A stretch of 10,952 nucleotides of DNA from an uncultured Porphyromonadaceae bacterium (GTDB lineage Bacteria > Bacteroidota > Bacteroidia > Bacteroidales > Muribaculaceae), in the NCBI GenBank assembly GCA_900541555.1, contig UQKE01000060.1:1-10952 (forward strand), read 5' to 3'. The notes under the pieces are model-generated. The model was not told where the DNA came from, did no database searches, and was given only the letters and a program-made list of their open reading frames with translations. The translations under genes were made by a program, and so were the position numbers. How positions within the stretch are numbered: position 1 is the first letter of the stretch; every line of letters begins with the position of its first letter. Of this stretch, positions 1-5,911 are shown piece after piece.

Positions 1-18
1 AACGAGGACGAATATTAG
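1..18 (+). CDS. 3' end of an upstream gene (partial)
   Basis: Reading frame 1 gives NEDEY and then a TAG stop at 16-18. A strong intrinsic terminator begins 30 nt later, which is the usual layout for the end of a rightward gene. Only five codons are inside the window, so no product can be named. The other two forward frames are also open here for a while (one to about 172), so the choice of frame rests only on the position of the terminator. Confidence 0.35.
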   Translation, partial: NEDEY

Positions 19-47
19 TGCGTTTTTCAAGCGCGAAGATGATTGGC

Positions 48-87
48 AAATCCCTGTCGGGCGATTCTCCGGCAGGGATTTGATTTG
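48..87 (+). terminator. Intrinsic terminator after the upstream gene
   Basis: The arms 48-60 and 69-81 pair over 13 positions (AAATCCCTG with CAGGGATTT, then three G-C pairs after one G-T wobble) around an 8-nt loop. A T-rich tail (GATTTGTTT) follows on the plus strand. The minus-strand side has no T-run, so it works for rightward transcription. It marks the likely end of the left core segment, about 55 nt before the flanking repeat begins. Confidence 0.75.
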
Positions 88-137
88 TTTGGACAGCGGC
101 GCTGCATCGCCTCACATAGTGCAGCTTGATAGAATCA

Positions 138-275
138 GCAGATTCTTAGTGGAGAAAGGCATATAAGCTGGCAATACGGAGCAGGAGTGCTCGCGACTGC
201 GCGTGGCAGCGTGTCCGCCAAAAAAAGAAACGTAGCAATGTTCTCCTTTGCCGCAGGCGGAGCACGTTAATAGAG
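138..275 (+). repeat. Left copy of a flanking inverted repeat
   Basis: This non-coding stretch aligns with the reverse complement of about 8190-8348. Shared pieces in order are GCAGATT-TTAGTGGAGAA at the outer end (138-156), a variable middle, a perfect 31-bp core at 193-223, a CGTAGCAA-GTTCTCCT block (231-247), and CCGCAGGCGGAG (252-263). The two copies differ by substitutions and indels, so they are old or independent members of one repeat family. I see no gene in 82-640; the short leftward open frame over 112-375 runs through this repeat and looks spurious. Confidence 0.7.
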
Positions 276-372
276 GAGAAAGTTTTTTCGTCAGGAAAAA
301 ACAACGGGGATCAAAAAACGATCTATGGTAGAGAGTATAGGGTTGGGAAGTCGGTGATGTCAGGCAAACGCG

Positions 373-432
373 CAATGTTCTCCTCTGCCGCGCGACAGCA
401 CGGCAGAGGGGAGGTGTCGTAGGCGGAGGGAT
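373..432 (+). repeat. Second partial copy of the flanking repeat, with hairpin
   Basis: This segment repeats the inner half of the flanking element: AATGTTCTCCTCTGCC, then GGGAGGTG, CGTAGGCGGAGG. It lies in direct orientation to the copy at 138-275 and inverted to the one at 8190-8348. It contains a perfect 9-bp hairpin, CCTCTGCCG (382-390) with CGGCAGAGG (401-409), which extends three more pairs if one G-T wobble is allowed. The copy at 8190-8348 keeps only a 5-bp version (CTGCC/GGCAG). Confidence 0.6.
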
Positions 433-639
433 TCAGAAAGAATCGATGTCGCCGCTTCACAAACTTTTCTGCTTTCAACTTCACTGAAAGGCCGCTTTGC
501 AGCTGACGACCAGCCGCTTGGTTCGTCGGCTCGCCACTTCCCCTATCGCCGCCGGAGGCGACACAAGGAAATGCATTCGTGGTAGCGGCAACTTGCGACC
601 ACGAGTTAAGTGATAGATGTAGTTTGGCATATTCGCAAT
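433..639. other. Non-coding stretch with small hairpins, left flank of the IS
   Basis: No convincing reading frame is seen. Two local inverted repeats are present: GACGACC with GGTTCGTC near 504-529, and TCGTGGT (577-583) with ACCACGA (598-604). The last nine bases (631-639) are the left copy of the target duplication of the insertion sequence, so this DNA was continuous with 2090 onward before the insertion. Confidence 0.5.
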
Positions 640-656
640 CATTGGTGTCCGCTAAA
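640..656 (+). repeat. Left terminal inverted repeat of the IS
   Basis: CATTGGTGTCCGCTAAA matches the reverse complement of 2064-2080 at 16 of 17 positions, and the target duplication ATTCGCAAT directly precedes it. This is the end distal to the transposase start. Confidence 0.88.
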
Positions 657-671
657 ACTTATCAATCTATA

Positions 672-707
672 AAAACCATGCCTGCAACGCCGGCAAACAG
701 GCGTTGC
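672..707 (-). terminator. Probable terminator of the transposase gene
   Basis: Read on the minus strand, 8-bp arms GCAACGCC and GGCGTTGC (700-707 and 684-691) close over an 8-nt loop about 30 nt past the transposase stop. A T-run follows at 676-672, a few bases beyond the stem. The gap between stem and T-run makes it a moderate rather than textbook terminator. Confidence 0.5.
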
Positions 708-736
708 GAATGTCCTTTTTGAGCAGCCAAGCCCCG

Positions 737-1972
737 TCAGTCGAAAAGAGACAATTCCGGAGGCTGTTCTTTTGCCTCTTCGAGGATTTTGGCCCAATCC
801 TTTTCCGGGTTCTCAAAAAAGGTGTAGCAGTTCACGTAATACATCAGCATAATCCTGACCAGCGTGGCCAGCCCCGAGAAACTCCACGGGCGCTTGATGC
901 GTTTTTGCAACACCAAGAGCAGCAGGTTGGCGATAAGCGTCACCCATACCTGTATCTTTATGGCATTGGCGCTTTCCCCATAGAAATACCTCAGCGGGAA
1001 GTTTTGTTTCAACTGCTTGAACAGCAGTTCTATTTCCCATCTCTTGCGGTATATGGCGATTATTTCCGCCGCATCCATCTCCATGTCGTTCGTCAGCAGC
1101 GAGACAAGCCTTGGTTTCTTCCCGTTGACGTCGGGATACGTGATTATTCTCGCCTTGTGCCGTATCTCGTCTCCCCCTTTGGCGCGCTTGGTGAATACGG
1201 CATGCCGCACCCTGGCCTCCATAAGGCCTTCCGGAAGCATGATCATCGTGTCCGAAACAGTTTCATGGACAAGGTTCTTCTTCATTTTCGTGACATAAAC
1301 GACGCCCTGCCGTGTCAGCTCTTCAAACTTCGAGTAGTCGACATACGCCCTGTCCATCGCGATGATATCGCCATCGGCATAACTGGAGGGCTTGAGCATG
1401 AAGCCGTCGTTGGTCGCGGCGGAGGTGAAACGGATGTCTGACGGGACTCCCTCGTTGGCATGGATGTTCATGTGGACTTTCAGCCCGCCTTTCTTCTTCC
1501 CCGACTTCGGATGCCGCCCCACGCCCTTGAATATGAGATTGGAGAACAGCGTTATCGTGGTGGAGTCGATGACTTGCAGGCGTTTGAGCCATGCCGGCGC
1601 CTGCCTTCCGCGGCTGTCCGAGGAAAGCTCGCCCTTGTACCTGTCGTACAAACTGCGGTAGGCGAGCTCGAACACCCGCTCCGGCCTGCGGGCGTTGGCA
1701 TCGGACAGGGTGCTGCGGCGGGGCATCATCCTTATGCCCAAATGGGACAGCTTGCGGGCTTCGGGAGCCATGGTGTCGCAGATTTCCCGCAAAGAGTCGA
1801 AACGCCTGATGACGGCATAAAGCATCACGACCAGATGCTGCCAAGCATCGAAGTGCTTCACGTAGCGTTCGCCACCGCTTTCGCGGCTGAACTCGAGAAT
1901 TTCAGGCTTGGACATCAAGTTTATCAGCTGTCCGAACATCGGCTGTCCGAGAAAATGTGTACTTTTGCTCAT
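737..1972 (-). CDS. IS4-family DDE transposase
   Basis: This 411-residue protein catalyses cut-and-paste movement of the surrounding element. The N-terminal part (about 1-75, starting MSKSTHFLGQPMFGQL) looks like the DUF4372 DNA-binding domain that precedes many IS4-type transposases. The catalytic core has Asp136 in VIDSTTI, Asp207 in IIAMDRAYVDY, and Glu315 in the IS4 signature Y308-x2-R311-x3-E315-x6-K322 (IYRKRWEIELLFKQLK). The frame stays open upstream to 2146, but that lies outside the element, so I take the ATG at 1972, where a family-typical start appears. Length and all catalytic residues look intact. A TAnnTTTG box lies about 25 nt upstream. It points leftward, the same direction as rhuM. 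Confidence 0.93.
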   Translation of the reverse strand: MSKSTHFLGQPMFGQLINLMSKPEILEFSRESGGERYVKHFDAWQHLVVMLYAVIRRFDSLREICDTMAPEARKLSHLGIRMMPRRSTLSDANARRPERVFELAYRSLYDRYKGELSSDSRGRQAPAWLKRLQVIDSTTITLFSNLIFKGVGRHPKSGKKKGGLKVHMNIHANEGVPSDIRFTSAATNDGFMLKPSSYADGDIIAMDRAYVDYSKFEELTRQGVVYVTKMKKNLVHETVSDTMIMLPEGLMEARVRHAVFTKRAKGGDEIRHKARIITYPDVNGKKPRLVSLLTNDMEMDAAEIIAIYRKRWEIELLFKQLKQNFPLRYFYGESANAIKIQVWVTLIANLLLLVLQKRIKRPWSFSGLATLVRIMLMYYVNCYTFFENPEKDWAKILEEAKEQPPELSLFD

Positions 1973-1996
1973 CGTTACAGTGTTTTGTGGTAGAAA

Positions 1997-2004
1997 CAAA
2001 AGTA
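1997..2004 (-). promoter_or_regulatory. Likely -7 box of the transposase promoter
   Basis: On the minus strand 2004-1997 reads TACTTTTG, a full match to the Bacteroidetes -7 motif TAnnTTTG, which puts the start of transcription near 1990 and leaves a leader of about 18 nt. No TTG is found at the usual distance upstream; that position falls inside the hairpin at 2011-2042. Confidence 0.45.
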
Positions 2005-2042
2005 ACAAAAAGGGCTGGATTCTTCGCATGGAATCCAGCCCT
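2005..2042 (-). terminator. Hairpin with T-tract ahead of the transposase gene
   Basis: AGGGCTGGATTC (2011-2022) and GAATCCAGCCCT (2031-2042) pair perfectly over 12 bp around an 8-nt loop. On the minus strand the stem is followed at once by TTTTTGTTACTTTTG. This has the form of an intrinsic terminator placed before, not after, the transposase gene and immediately upstream of its -7 box. The likely role is to stop transcription arriving from outside the element, here from rhuM, so that transposase is made only from its own promoter. This role is inferred from analogy with other insertion sequences. Confidence 0.65.
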
Positions 2043-2063
2043 AATTTTGCATCGCTAAAAATG

Positions 2064-2080
2064 TTTAGCGGACAGCAATG
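2064..2080 (-). repeat. Right terminal inverted repeat of the IS, with nested palindrome
   Basis: On the minus strand it reads CATTGCTGTCCGCTAAA, the partner of 640-656. Its inner seven bases TTTAGCG (2064-2070) are also mirrored by CGCTAAA at 2053-2059, giving a 7-bp stem with a 4-nt loop that the left end lacks. The target duplication copy follows at 2081-2089. Confidence 0.88.
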
Positions 2081-2090
2081 ATTCGCAATG

Positions 2091-2119
2091 TATTTTCCGT
2101 GTTTTGAGAAAGGAAAATA
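2091..2119. other. Inverted repeat between rhuM and the IS
   Basis: TATTTTCC (2091-2098) and GGAAAATA (2112-2119) form a perfect 8-bp inverted repeat around a 13-nt loop, downstream of the rhuM stop. It is AT-rich and has no clear T-tract on the minus strand, so at best it is a weak 3' end signal for rhuM. Confidence 0.3.
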
Positions 2120-2151
2120 TACTAACTTGGATTTTTTCAAAATCATGATTT

Positions 2152-3168
2152 CTATTTCCTGTCGCCCAGCATGCCTTTGACTTGTTTGTCAAAATCAGAA
2201 TCTATTCGTTGAGTCTTATTGAATATGTCATATTCGCTTTCCGCCTTTGTTTTGGCTTGCGTTGCAGAAATACGCCCTTTGTCTGGTAAAATCTGGTAGC
2301 GACGAAATGTAAGGAACTTATTGACGCTGTCTGAGAATTGGGACATGTTGAATGTGTTCTCTCGCTCGATAAGGTCTTCAATGTAATCAAAGAAACCTGT
2401 CACGGCTCGTTCCAATTGGCGAATTTCCTTTTCCTGTAAATAGTTTTTGGCTATTGATACGTCAGATCTCAATATTCGTCCATCCGGAGCATTCTTCCAT
2501 GTTGTCAACCCCATGTGCTCCTTGCTATGGTCTGCCTTTGTATAGATAATTTTGGCAGCCGTTTGTCCTGTGATGGCGTAATGGAAACGGTTTTGTACCA
2601 TAATAGCATAAAAATCACGTGTCGTAGGCGAGTTTTTGTCATAGTCGACACTGCATTCTGCATATATGTCGGTAATTTGCTGCCAGATACGGCGTTCGCT
2701 AGCACGGATAGAGCGCACTCTTTCCAGCAATTCGCGGAAATAGTCTTTTCCGAATACAGCCGTGCCCTGCTTCAAACGTTCATCGTCAAGTACAAAGCCT
2801 TTTCGGATATACTCGTTCAGAATCCGAGTTGCCCATTGCCGGAATTTTGTAGCTCTTGCCGAATTAACCCTATATCCTACGGCAATAATTGCATCAAGGT
2901 GATAGAAATCGACAGAAGATGTTTGTGTCTTGCCCTCCATGGCGCCATGCCGAGTGGTTATTTCCATTTTGGAAACAACCACTTCTTTTTGCAGTTCGCT
3001 TTCCTCAAAAATATTCTTCAGATGCTTGCTGATAGCAGGAATCCCAACCCCGAAAAGTTGCGCCATAGCCTTTTGGGTACACCAAATTGTTTCGTTTTTG
3101 ATAACTACTTGCACCTTTCCTTGGTCATCAGGCAGGTTATATAATAAAAACTGGATTTCGTTACTCAT
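2152..3168 (-). CDS. rhuM: RhuM-family protein
   Basis: The 338-residue product belongs to the RhuM family, named after a gene of Salmonella pathogenicity island 3 and often found near restriction or other defence genes. Its biochemical role is not settled. Residues 31-53 (TQKAMAQLFGVGIPAISKHL and following) look like a helix-turn-helix, so DNA binding is likely. Residues 86-125 contain the family core: VDFYHLDAIIAVGYRVNS, then FRQWATRILNEYIRKGF. The C-terminal part (about 240-338) is rich in charged residues and probably helical. There is no signal peptide or membrane segment, so it should be cytoplasmic. Length looks complete. The ATG at 3168 directly precedes a typical N-terminus (MSNEIQFLLY) and is used although no clear Shine-Dalgarno sequence is seen. 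A small ORF lies 51 nt upstream on the same strand and both could be transcribed from the edge of the repeat array. Confidence 0.88.
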   Translation of the reverse strand: MSNEIQFLLYNLPDDQGKVQVVIKNETIWCTQKAMAQLFGVGIPAISKHLKNIFEESELQKEVVVSKMEITTRHGAMEGKTQTSSVDFYHLDAIIAVGYRVNSARATKFRQWATRILNEYIRKGFVLDDERLKQGTAVFGKDYFRELLERVRSIRASERRIWQQITDIYAECSVDYDKNSPTTRDFYAIMVQNRFHYAITGQTAAKIIYTKADHSKEHMGLTTWKNAPDGRILRSDVSIAKNYLQEKEIRQLERAVTGFFDYIEDLIERENTFNMSQFSDSVNKFLTFRRYQILPDKGRISATQAKTKAESEYDIFNKTQRIDSDFDKQVKGMLGDRK

Positions 3169-3219
3169 GGTTAGTTCAAATTCTTGCGTTTATAATTGGA
3201 CCACTCTTGTTGTAATCTT

Positions 3220-3360
3220 CTAATTGTTCGCATTTCGTAGCAATGTATTATTTATTACTTCATTTACATTAAAATGTAAAGCATCCAACTGTTTCATTAT
3301 TTCCTCAGGGCGGTTATTTTCCGCAAATAGCCGTGACAGTTCAAGCTTATGATCTTCCAT
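3220..3360 (-). CDS. Small ORF upstream of rhuM (46 aa)
   Basis: I do not recognise this product. From the ATG at 3360 it reads MEDHKLELSRLFAENNRPEE and continues with a probably helical, charged sequence to the stop at 3220. The frame stays open upstream to 3546, but that part is a read-through of the tandem repeats and cannot be trusted as protein. A GTG at 3390 would add ten residues (VDITEKVNTH). An AAAAGG run about 10 nt upstream of the ATG could bind the ribosome. It lies 51 nt before rhuM on the same strand and about 43 nt past the predicted start of transcription at the array border. It could be a small partner of RhuM, a leader peptide, or the remnant of a longer gene whose 5' part was replaced by the array. 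Confidence 0.45.
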   Translation of the reverse strand: MEDHKLELSRLFAENNRPEEIMKQLDALHFNVNEVINNTLLRNANN

Positions 3361-3409
3361 ATGGGTATTTACCTTTTCTGTAATATCCACATGGTCAGAT
3401 TGAATATTG

Positions 3410-3417
3410 CAAATATA
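3410..3417 (-). promoter_or_regulatory. Leftward -7 box at the array edge
   Basis: On the minus strand 3417-3410 reads TATATTTG, a full TAnnTTTG match, facing the small ORF and rhuM. At the 19-nt distance upstream there is TTC instead of TTG, so the upstream element is one base off. Predicted transcription start is near 3403, about 43 nt before the ATG at 3360. Confidence 0.5.
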
Positions 3418-3909
3418 GTGAAAGTTGAGTGTAAAAGAAAATGAATGAATTATTTTTCTTCTGCTCTCAACTTTCGCTGTATTTGGATAATACAGGATGC
3501 GTCTCGGCAAAACAAATTCAAGCAAGCTTGATTGTTTTGCACTCAACTTTCACTGTATTTGGATAATACAGGATGCGTCTCGGCAAAACAAATTCAAGCA
3601 AGCTTGATTGTTTTGCACTCAACTTTCACTGTATTTGGATAATACAGGATGCGTCTCGGCAAAACAAATTCAAGCAAGCTTGATTGTTTTGCACTCAACT
3701 TTCACTGTATTTGGATAATACAGGATGCGTCTCGGCAAAACAAATTCAAGCAAGCTTGATTGTTTTGCACTCAACTTTCACTGTATTTGGATAATATAGG
3801 ATGCGTCTCGGCAAAAGAAATTCAAGCAAGCTTGATTGTTTTGCACTCAACTTTCGCTGTATTTGGATAATACAGGCTGCGTTTCAGGAATGCAAATTGA
3901 GCAAACTCT

Positions 3910-3939
3910 TTGCATTCCGTTCAACTTGCGCTATATTTG
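3910..3939 (+). promoter_or_regulatory. Rightward promoter inside the variant repeats
   Basis: TTG at 3910-3912 (within TTTG) is followed by 19 nt and TATATTTG at 3932-3939, a full match to the Bacteroidetes TTG-N19-TAnnTTTG pattern. It arises at the junction between the variant unit at 3845 and the unit at 3919. In the preceding standard units the same position reads TGTATTTG, one base off. Transcripts would run through one more hairpin towards mcrB. Confidence 0.55.
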
Positions 3940-3985
3940 AATAATACAGGATGCGTCTCGGCAAAACAAATTCAAGCAAGCTTGA

Positions 3986-4015
3986 TTGTTTTGCACTCAA
4001 CTTTCACTATATTTG
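3986..4015 (+). promoter_or_regulatory. Rightward promoter for the mcrB operon
   Basis: TTG at 3986-3988, a 19-nt spacer and TATATTTG at 4008-4015 match the Bacteroidetes promoter pattern exactly. The TTG lies in the 3' arm of the last repeat hairpin. The predicted start near 4022 gives a leader of about 34 nt before the 35-residue ORF that precedes mcrB. This is the promoter closest to the operon. Confidence 0.65.
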
Positions 4016-4055
4016 CATAATGTATGTATCATTGTATCTGTGTTTGTATCTCTCT

Positions 4056-4163
4056 ATGAAGAAGACATATACGAATGGATTCCGTGTGTCGCCGATTGGC
4101 AGGTTGATAGCCGATGCTATGCAGTCGAGTGCGTTGTACTGTGATTTGAAAGATTTAGAATGA
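4056..4163 (+). CDS. Small ORF overlapping the mcrB leader (35 aa)
   Basis: The sequence reads MKKTYTNGFRVSPIGRLIAD and then 15 more residues ending in DLKDLE before TGA at 4161-4163. I do not recognise it. The stop is separated from the mcrB ATG by one base, which suggests translational coupling. The predicted transcription start (about 4022) places it first on the mRNA, with no clear Shine-Dalgarno sequence. The frame is open further upstream to 3951, but only through the repeats. It may be a genuine small protein of the operon, a leader peptide that sets mcrB translation, or chance. The absence of stops and the close junction with mcrB favour a real gene. Confidence 0.5.
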   Translation: MKKTYTNGFRVSPIGRLIADAMQSSALYCDLKDLE

Positions 4164-4164
4164 A

Positions 4165-5898
4165 ATGATTATGGTGGATAAATGTTTGAAAATAGGAGAC
4201 TTGTCGGAAAATGGACAAATAGAAATTCTTGATCAGGATAGGTTGTGTTATAAGGTGGCATCACGAAGTAAAGGTGCTTATGGAATTCGAACGATTTCAA
4301 AGAAATTGTTGGCAGAATTCTATAGATTATATATTGAAAAACCCGATATAACAGCAAATGAGGCGCGCGATATATTAAGTGGTCACTCGGATATAGATAA
4401 GTTTGAATATGGGTATGCATCAACGCTTTGGCAGATGGCAAAAATGTTAGAGGCATGTGGCGATAAAGAACAATTTTCAGATGCATCTCTTGCTTATCAG
4501 CAAATTTTCTACGGTGCTCCGGGGACTGGGAAGTCGCATAAGATAAAAGAGAGGCTTCAAGGCGTGCCGACAGAAAACATATTCAGGACGACTTTTCATC
4601 CGGATAGCGACTATTCCACATTCGTGGGAGCATACAAGCCGACCATGAAGCGGCAATATCGCTATGAGGGCAAGGTGAAAGCCACATACTATGAGGACGA
4701 CGACCTTGCCGGTTCGAAAAAAGGCGAGCCTGTCATAGAAAAGGTGATTGAATACAGTTTTGTGCCGCAAGCATTCTTGAATGCTTATATCCGTGCCTAT
4801 CAGACGGATGAAAATGTATATCTTATAATCGAGGAGATAAACCGAGGCAACTGCGCACAGATTTTTGGCGACCTGTTCCAACTACTCGACCGCGACGCAA
4901 ACGGCGTGTCGGAATATGCAATCAAGGCCGATGCCGACCTGCGGGCGTTCGTGGAAGAAGCGCTTGGAGCGGACAGCCCCGGCATAAAGGACGGGGAACT
5001 CTCTTTGCCTTCGAATCTTTATATTTGGGCAACGATGAACACTTCCGACCAATCGCTATTCCCGATCGACAGCGCTTTCAAACGCCGTTGGGATTGGGAA
5101 TACGAGCCGATAAGTTACAAGAACGCCGGTTGGCGGATAGCCATCGAAGGGAATGAATATTCGTGGACGTCGTTCCAGCGGGAGGTGAACAAGAGAATAT
5201 TCGATGCCACCCATTCCGAAGACAAGATGCTCGGCGACTATTTCGTGAATCCGGCAGATGGCGTGATCTCTGCGGACTTGTTGCGCAACAAGGTGCTGTT
5301 CTATTTGTGGAACGACGTGTGCAAGGACGGCGAAGGCGACATTTTCCGCACGAGCGAAACGGACGAAATCCAATTTTCGGACTTGTATGGCAAAGACGGC
5401 TCCCGAAAGCTGCTTGCAATGATGGATTATCTGCATGTCGAGACGTTCGGAGAATCGCTTCCAGACGATGAATTGGAATACGGCGAAGATGAAAGCGGCA
5501 GCTCCCGGAAATATACGCTGAACGGAACCCCGATTTTAAAGACCGACATAGCCAAGGCGGTTTTTGAAGAATATGCTCGGAAAAATCCCAATCTGTCGGT
5601 TGAGGAAGTTCTTAGAAAATGGGAAAATGTTAAAAACGAGGCGAATAGCAATAGAAATAGAGCGACAACCCTTGCAATCAAGCATCTGATAGTCGATGCC
5701 GCCGGTTTCAATAATTATGTGGAGCAATCTAAAAATAAAGAAAGAGCCGAAAAGCGCTGGACGAAAGTGGGCTACCGAGGGAATGACTTGTATGTGTGGA
5801 ACAATTGGGGCGACAAGACAGATAGGAATCTCGGCAATATAGAGTCGTTTGTCAATGAAGTCGGAAAACATTGGGGCATAAATATTGTTGGGATATAA
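4165..5898 (+). CDS. mcrB: McrB-type AAA+ nucleotide-hydrolysing restriction subunit
   Basis: This 577-residue protein is the motor subunit of an McrBC-type restriction module. In the family, an AAA+ ring hydrolyses GTP, moves DNA and activates the nuclease partner. Residues 1-105 form an N-terminal domain that I do not recognise and that probably reads the DNA. The AAA+ core has Walker A GAPGTGKS at 117-124, Walker B with the family signature IIEEINRGN at 221-229, the McrB motif MNTSDQS at 291-297, and an arginine-rich stretch FKRRWDW at 305-311. A C-terminal module (about 455-577) ends in LYVWNNWG and a helix followed by WGINI. ATG 4165 and 4171 are both possible; I use 4165, directly after the small ORF. 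Base composition changes sharply within the gene: 19-22 G+C per 60 bases in two N-terminal segments against 33-40 in the core. The nuclease gene starts 13 nt after the stop. Confidence 0.88.
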   Translation: MIMVDKCLKIGDLSENGQIEILDQDRLCYKVASRSKGAYGIRTISKKLLAEFYRLYIEKPDITANEARDILSGHSDIDKFEYGYASTLWQMAKMLEACGDKEQFSDASLAYQQIFYGAPGTGKSHKIKERLQGVPTENIFRTTFHPDSDYSTFVGAYKPTMKRQYRYEGKVKATYYEDDDLAGSKKGEPVIEKVIEYSFVPQAFLNAYIRAYQTDENVYLIIEEINRGNCAQIFGDLFQLLDRDANGVSEYAIKADADLRAFVEEALGADSPGIKDGELSLPSNLYIWATMNTSDQSLFPIDSAFKRRWDWEYEPISYKNAGWRIAIEGNEYSWTSFQREVNKRIFDATHSEDKMLGDYFVNPADGVISADLLRNKVLFYLWNDVCKDGEGDIFRTSETDEIQFSDLYGKDGSRKLLAMMDYLHVETFGESLPDDELEYGEDESGSSRKYTLNGTPILKTDIAKAVFEEYARKNPNLSVEEVLRKWENVKNEANSNRNRATTLAIKHLIVDAAGFNNYVEQSKNKERAEKRWTKVGYRGNDLYVWNNWGDKTDRNLGNIESFVNEVGKHWGINIVGI

Positions 5899-5911
5899 AT
5901 GTTGAGAAAGC

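Larger units (their letters stand above)
640..2080 (-). mobile_element. Intact IS4-family insertion sequence, 1441 bp
   Basis: The element is bounded by terminal inverted repeats that start CATTGsTGTCCGCTAAA (640-656 and 2064-2080, one mismatch in 17). Both ends are flanked by the same 9-bp direct repeat ATTCGCAAT (631-639 and 2081-2089), a target duplication in the size range known for the IS4 family. It carries one transposase gene on the minus strand and no passenger gene. The perfect duplication and open transposase frame suggest a recent and probably still mobile insertion. It sits about 70 bp downstream of the rhuM stop, so it has not broken that gene, and no other interrupted gene can be recognised at the rejoined target. 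Confidence 0.92.
3408..4017. repeat. Tandem array of palindromic 76-bp repeats with inverted ends
   Basis: Full units start at 3465, 3541, 3617, 3693, 3769, 3845 and 3919; all are 76 bp except the one at 3845, which is 74 bp. The three starting at 3541, 3617 and 3693 are identical. Each unit carries a short palindrome, CTGTATT-tggat-AATACAG, and a longer hairpin: GCAAAACAA and TTGTTTTGC closing over TCAAG-caag-CTTGA with a 2-nt bulge. The array ends on the right with a half unit (3995-4017). On the left it begins with the exact reverse complement of the same 24 bases (3408-3431 against 3994-4017), followed by a different hairpin (AAAGAAAAT/ATTATTTTTCTT type). It fills the gap between the leftward rhuM unit and the rightward mcrB unit. 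Confidence 0.9.

Noticed and set aside
112..375. Leftward open frame of 87 codons
   Set aside because: It runs through the flanking repeat, which is clearly non-coding in its right-hand copy, and has no protein-like pattern.
704..1441. Long plus-strand open frame inside the IS (245 codons)
   Set aside because: It is antisense to the transposase, which shows full IS4 motifs on the minus strand. The plus-strand translation has no recognisable features.
3361..3546. Extension of the small ORF ahead of rhuM to 108 codons
   Set aside because: The extra N-terminal codons are a translation of the tandem repeats and lie upstream of the predicted transcription start, so the later ATG is preferred.
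3408..4017. CRISPR array
   Set aside because: The whole 76-bp unit is repeated with no unique spacers, each unit is internally palindromic, and there are no cas genes nearby.
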